A stretch of 63,288 nucleotides of DNA from QVMP01 sp047974325 (GTDB lineage: Bacteria > Bacteroidota > Bacteroidia > Bacteroidales > Dysgonomonadaceae): the NCBI GenBank assembly GCA_047974325.1, contig JBKECE010000300.1, positions 1 to 63,288 on the forward strand. Direction: 5' to 3'. Below, piece by piece: positions 60,384 to 63,288 of this stretch. Made by a program: the position numbers and the translations under genes. The notes below the pieces were generated by a model, which was not told the DNA's origin, did not search any database, and saw only the letters and a program-made list of their open reading frames with translations. How positions within the stretch are numbered: the first letter of the stretch is position 1; each line of letters begins with the position of its first letter.

Positions 60384-62381
60384 TTATTTTTTGATAATAA
60401 CCTCTTTGAGTGTTTTGCCTTCTGTGTCTACTAACTTCACAACATATTGTCCGTCTGCAAAGTTCGACATATCAATATATTCACCTTGCTGAACATTTCT
60501 GTTGACCAATATCTGACCGGTAATACCTGCCACTATCAACTGCGCTTTGTCTGTATTGGAAAGATTCACATAGAATCCTGCTGTGAAAGGATTCGGATAC
60601 ACTTTCAGTGCATTCGAAAGTTGTTCCTTACCAATGGATACCGTACTGTTAGGACTATTCAGATATAAATCGTAAGTCAGCAATTGATTATAATATTCTA
60701 CTTCCAATTGCATTTTTTCGACTCCGTATTGTGAATCATCAAAAGCATATTCCAATTTATTCAATACAATGTTTGCCGCAGCCAAATCTTCGACGGGTGT
60801 CACATTTTTCAAAAAGATAGAAGCTTTGTTTCCTGCAATCCGTTGCAAAATCTTATCTGTAGTGAGCGATCCTGTACGCAACGAATCTGCAAGAGTAATA
60901 GTATCATTTATCAATGCGAGCGCAGGAACCGGACTCACTGTCACCACTATCGAATCTTTCAGCAGAGGATTATGTGTGGATTGGGCATAGACTGTTGTTT
61001 CACCCACTTTCAGGGATTTGAACAAACCGTTGTCAATTGTTCCAACGGTAGGATCAGACGATGTCCATGAGTATGTTTCATAAACAAATCTGTTGCTACC
61101 GGCAGTCCGATTATCTTCTGACTGTGCTGTGATATAAATTGTTTCACCATTCACCATTGAAACCGAATCAGTGGAAGCTGCGGAATTACCTTCAATCTCA
61201 AGCACTACATTTTTCTGTTCCACTACCTGTATTGTCATGGAATCTATCACTTCACCGCTCTTTTGCGAAAATTTGATCTTCGTTGAGCCCAGTTCCAATG
61301 CTTGAAACAGACCTGTGTTGTCTATAGTTCCCACTGCAGGATCGGAAGACGTCCATGCAGGCGTACCTGAAGTCCTGTCAGGTATACCATTCTTAAATAA
61401 CAAACCTTCATATTGGAATGATTCACCTTTGAGCACCTGAAGAGGACCAACACCGATCACATGCACATAATAGTCCTGAGGAACATATGTTTCGACCGGA
61501 GTAGTTATAGTAATGGAAACGACTTCGGGAGACACCTCACCCAACCAACCACCATCTTCCTGAACTGTTGCATACACTTTCACGAAATTTATGGTATCTA
61601 GTTCCACATGATTTCCATCCCGGTCTACAGCCCAACTAAGATCAAAGCCATCTGCTTGTGCTCCACTTGCATCCTTATAATATGGATTGCGTGGCACGGC
61701 AGGAGTGTTATTGTTTGGATGATTATCCGCATAACCGAAGCAAGGTATTTTTATAGCTGTCACATAACCTTTCCGACTTTTGTCAAGCAAGAATTTAGTA
61801 AAAGTTCCTGTAAATGAAATAGAGTCAGGACTAATGCCAAAATCGAACGGATCGGGATAGTATGAATGAGAGTGATATGCATTCGACAGCAATGCACCAT
61901 TAAATCCCTTGTCAGTCTTAAAAGGAGTAGTATAACGCACATCATATTTAGGATTATAGTACGTCATTGTCAGATTTTTGATTGTGGAACTGAAATAGTA
62001 TTCCGATCCGGCTAATTCATACCATTCATCATCGGGCAGACCATTGCCATTGGTGTCTTTCATGACCATAACGGCAGCAGGTTCAGCCCAACCCGTAAAG
62101 GCATTCCCTTTGATTGTAAAATCTACGCCGTATGGATTTTGCGGATCGTTGGCAATAGGACGATCAAATCCGGCAATTACATAACCACCCCAACCACCAA
62201 GCGAGACCATCGAACCTGAACCTATAATATTATTCTTTGCCGACGATTTACCGATAGATTCGTTTGTAAACTGTCCCGGAGCCGGCTGAAATTGAAAAAC
62301 TTTGGTCACATTAGATGACGTTTGTGCGACGGTTGCCGCACTGAAAAAAATCATTAGCAGAAAGTAAAGATGTTTCATCAC
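60384..62381 (-). CDS. Cobalamin-riboswitch-controlled cell-surface protein with Ig-like domains and type IX sorting domain
   Basis: A 665-residue exported protein with a signal peptide (1-20, ending TVAQ). Residues about 25-305 form a domain of unknown type with GSGSMVSLGGWGGYVIAGFD, a D-x-N-x-N-x-x-P-D-D-E loop (DTNGNGLPDDEWYELAGSEYYF; likely calcium-binding) and GYADNHPNNNTP. Two bacterial Ig-like (Big_2-type) domains follow (about 310-390 and 391-487), each with WTSSDPxVGTIDN. A short linker domain precedes a type A sorting tail (about 590-665) with VYPNPFTAGFYVNLS, LIVAGITGQ and DGQYVVKLVD. A cobalamin riboswitch lies 190 bases upstream on the same strand, so it is probably made when B12 is low. 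By analogy with riboswitch-controlled Bacteroides surface proteins it may capture corrinoids; this is inference. Confidence 0.8.
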   Translation of the reverse strand: MMKHLYFLLMIFFSAATVAQTSSNVTKVFQFQPAPGQFTNESIGKSSAKNNIIGSGSMVSLGGWGGYVIAGFDRPIANDPQNPYGVDFTIKGNAFTGWAEPAAVMVMKDTNGNGLPDDEWYELAGSEYYFSSTIKNLTMTYYNPKYDVRYTTPFKTDKGFNGALLSNAYHSHSYYPDPFDFGISPDSISFTGTFTKFLLDKSRKGYVTAIKIPCFGYADNHPNNNTPAVPRNPYYKDASGAQADGFDLSWAVDRDGNHVELDTINFVKVYATVQEDGGWLGEVSPEVVSITITTPVETYVPQDYYVHVIGVGPLQVLKGESFQYEGLLFKNGIPDRTSGTPAWTSSDPAVGTIDNTGLFQALELGSTKIKFSQKSGEVIDSMTIQVVEQKNVVLEIEGNSAASTDSVSMVNGETIYITAQSEDNRTAGSNRFVYETYSWTSSDPTVGTIDNGLFKSLKVGETTVYAQSTHNPLLKDSIVVTVSPVPALALINDTITLADSLRTGSLTTDKILQRIAGNKASIFLKNVTPVEDLAAANIVLNKLEYAFDDSQYGVEKMQLEVEYYNQLLTYDLYLNSPNSTVSIGKEQLSNALKVYPNPFTAGFYVNLSNTDKAQLIVAGITGQILVNRNVQQGEYIDMSNFADGQYVVKLVDTEGKTLKEVIIKK

Positions 62382-62569
62382 TATTATTTTAATTGATTAA
62401 AAAAATTTATTACTTAATCAAATGACTTTCGAATAAATGATGAACAACAATGCAATGCACATGCTACACGAAGACCTCCAGACAGTCTTTCTTTCAAAAA
62501 CGAAAAATAAAATAAGCGTGATTCCTGCGTATGTTTTATGCTCTATTCCTCGAAAGCTCAAACGTTCTG

Positions 62570-62745
62570 TTCTGGCAGGTCTTCTGACTTACTCCGTTTT
62601 TGAATGTCCTTCCCGTTATCAAAACAGTGGATTGAGTTTTATTCAAAAACTGTAATAGAGCTTACAGCAGCGGGTCTGTTCAGGATTTACACCTGATTCC
62701 CTTTTCAGTATTTATCCGTGGATTCGGATTCATACCACCAAAACT
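62570..62745 (-). promoter_or_regulatory. Cobalamin (adenosylcobalamin/B12) riboswitch
   Basis: On the minus strand the order of conserved elements matches the cobalamin aptamer: GGTGGTATGAATCC (P2/P3 start), AAAAGGGAATC (62695-62705 on the plus strand), CAGGTG and AATCCTG, the ACCCGCTGCTGTAA core (around 62662-62675), CCACTG, AACGGGAAGG, and the B12 box AAGTCAGAAGACCTGCC (62574-62590). It lies 190 bases before the T9SS surface-protein gene at 62381, the only gene it can control. When cobalamin binds, expression is expected to fall. Confidence 0.93.
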
Positions 62746-62839
62746 TTTGCAAAGTTAAGCAAAAAATAAGGAGAATGCGATCTTTGAAATAATATTTTTA
62801 TCCAAAAAAATCTTCAACCACTAGTTCCAAATATTTTCA

Positions 62840-62847
62840 TACCTTTG
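62840..62847 (+). promoter_or_regulatory. Bacteroidota -7 element (TACCTTTG) for the polyprenyl synthetase
   Basis: Matches TAnnTTTG, 30 bases before the ATG at 62878. Confidence 0.55.
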
Positions 62848-62877
62848 CAACATTGTGTAATCTAGCAACAATGCGAT

Positions 62878-63288
62878 ATGCCTTACAATTTTAATGAAAT
62901 ACTGAATTTTGTAAATAACAGTATAGGAAACATCTCTTTCACTCACAACCCAAAATCATTATTCGACCCCATCAGTTATATACTCTCATTGGGTGGGAAA
63001 AGAATCAGACCCGCATTGGTCTTAATGTCATACAATCTATTCAAAAACAGTATTGAAGAGGCTATTCCTGCAGCATTGGGAGTAGAAATATTCCACAATT
63101 TCACACTGTTACACGATGACCTGATGGACAAAGCTGATATGCGCAGAGGTAAACCAACCGTACATATAAAATGGAACGACAATGCGGCCATCCTTTCGGG
63201 CGATGCAATGCTCATAGAAGCATATAAAGAAATGGCCAAGACAAAAAAAGAAGTGTTGGGTGAGGCACTCGAATTATTTTCCGAAACA
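62878..63288 (+). CDS. Polyprenyl diphosphate synthase (N-terminal part)
   Basis: The first 137 codons of a trans-prenyltransferase; the gene runs off the right edge. The start MPYNFNEILNFVNN precedes SLGGKRIRPALVLMSYNLF (the GGKRxRP isopentenyl-diphosphate site) and HNFTLLHDDLMDKADMRRGKPT, which holds the first Asp-rich motif DDLMD. ILSGDAMLIEAY follows as usual. It builds an isoprenoid chain for quinones or other lipids from the products of the MEP pathway (dxr lies at 46738-47883). Product length cannot be judged because the chain-length region and the second Asp-rich motif are partly missing. Confidence 0.92.
   Translation, partial: MPYNFNEILNFVNNSIGNISFTHNPKSLFDPISYILSLGGKRIRPALVLMSYNLFKNSIEEAIPAALGVEIFHNFTLLHDDLMDKADMRRGKPTVHIKWNDNAAILSGDAMLIEAYKEMAKTKKEVLGEALELFSET

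Larger units (their letters stand above)
62382..62877. other. Intergenic region with cobalamin riboswitch and polyprenyl synthetase promoter
   Basis: 496 bases. The minus-strand riboswitch aptamer fills about 62570-62745; 62382-62569 is its expression platform and leader, with no terminator I can define clearly. The plus-strand promoter element at 62840-62847 serves the polyprenyl synthetase. An open frame at 62437-62655 on the plus strand runs through the riboswitch and is rejected. Confidence 0.6.

Noticed and set aside
62437..62655. A 72-codon open frame on the plus strand
   Set aside because: It runs through the cobalamin riboswitch, which explains the sequence better, and has no protein-like features.
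1..63288. tRNA, rRNA, CRISPR arrays, insertion sequences and prophage genes
   Set aside because: I looked for cloverleaf-like TTCGA arms in gaps, regular repeats with spacers, and transposase or integrase motifs in the proteins, and found none that I can support.

Overview
The window comes from a member of the Bacteroidota, most likely a plant-matter-degrading Bacteroidales relative of Paludibacter or Dysgonomonas. Four kinds of evidence point there: TAnnTTTG promoter elements with almost no Shine-Dalgarno sequences; Bacteroidota hallmark genes (gldD and gldH lipoproteins, DUF4270, a serine palmitoyltransferase for sphingolipids, type IX secretion C-terminal signals of both types A and B); a pectin-utilisation cluster; and a moderately AT-rich, densely coded chromosome. 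No phage, plasmid, insertion sequence, CRISPR array, tRNA or rRNA gene is visible. The genus is an inference, not something the sequence proves.

Positions 1-14.3 kb hold a pectin locus in three transcription units. The first (1-5964) encodes a partial GH105 unsaturated uronyl hydrolase, a PL1 pectate lyase, a CE8 pectin methylesterase, a GH28 polygalacturonase and a CE12-type SGNH acetylesterase. The second (6400-11054) encodes a DUF4861 protein, tagaturonate reductase (uxaB), a HIT-family protein and altronate dehydratase (uxaA), so it handles the galacturonate released by the first. The third is a single 1007-residue multidomain surface pectinesterase carrying a type IX secretion tail. Together they remove methyl and acetyl esters, cut homogalacturonan, trim the oligomers and convert galacturonate towards 2-keto-3-deoxygluconate. 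uxaC, kdgK/kdgA and a SusCD pair are not in the window.

Positions 14.4-27.9 kb carry a DPP5-like S9 peptidase, tldD/tldE-type proteins, an anchored SGNH protein, LemA and TPM-domain proteins, a phosphoethanolamine transferase-like sulfatase-fold enzyme, CorA, a LysE-type exporter, a DUF4270 lipoprotein and a non-canonical glycogen-synthase-like protein. Positions 28-41.1 kb hold two TonB C-terminal-domain proteins, two O6-alkylguanine transferases, Hsp20, a metallo-beta-lactamase-fold protein, a VOC protein, an M24 aminopeptidase-folP-cdaA operon, a MATE transporter, panD, panC, proS and an overlapping nucleotidyltransferase.

Positions 41.1-48.8 kb form a compact minus-strand run of seven genes (M23 peptidase-like, dxr, rseP, metF, holB, ricT-like PSP1, gldH). 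Positions 49-63.3 kb hold serine palmitoyltransferase, a type B sorted surface protein, a UvrD/PcrA helicase, ssb, dnaJ, grpE, an SLC13 transporter, an ECF sigma factor, gldD, a cobalamin-riboswitch-controlled type IX secreted surface protein and the start of a polyprenyl synthetase.

The most interesting items are the cobalamin-riboswitch-controlled T9SS surface protein, an unnamed beta-rich domain shared by two pectin esterases, the HIT protein inside the galacturonate operon, the nucleotidyltransferase overlapping proS, and the cysteine-rich N-terminus of the RicT-like protein. All function calls rest on reading motifs and recalled families; no database search was possible.
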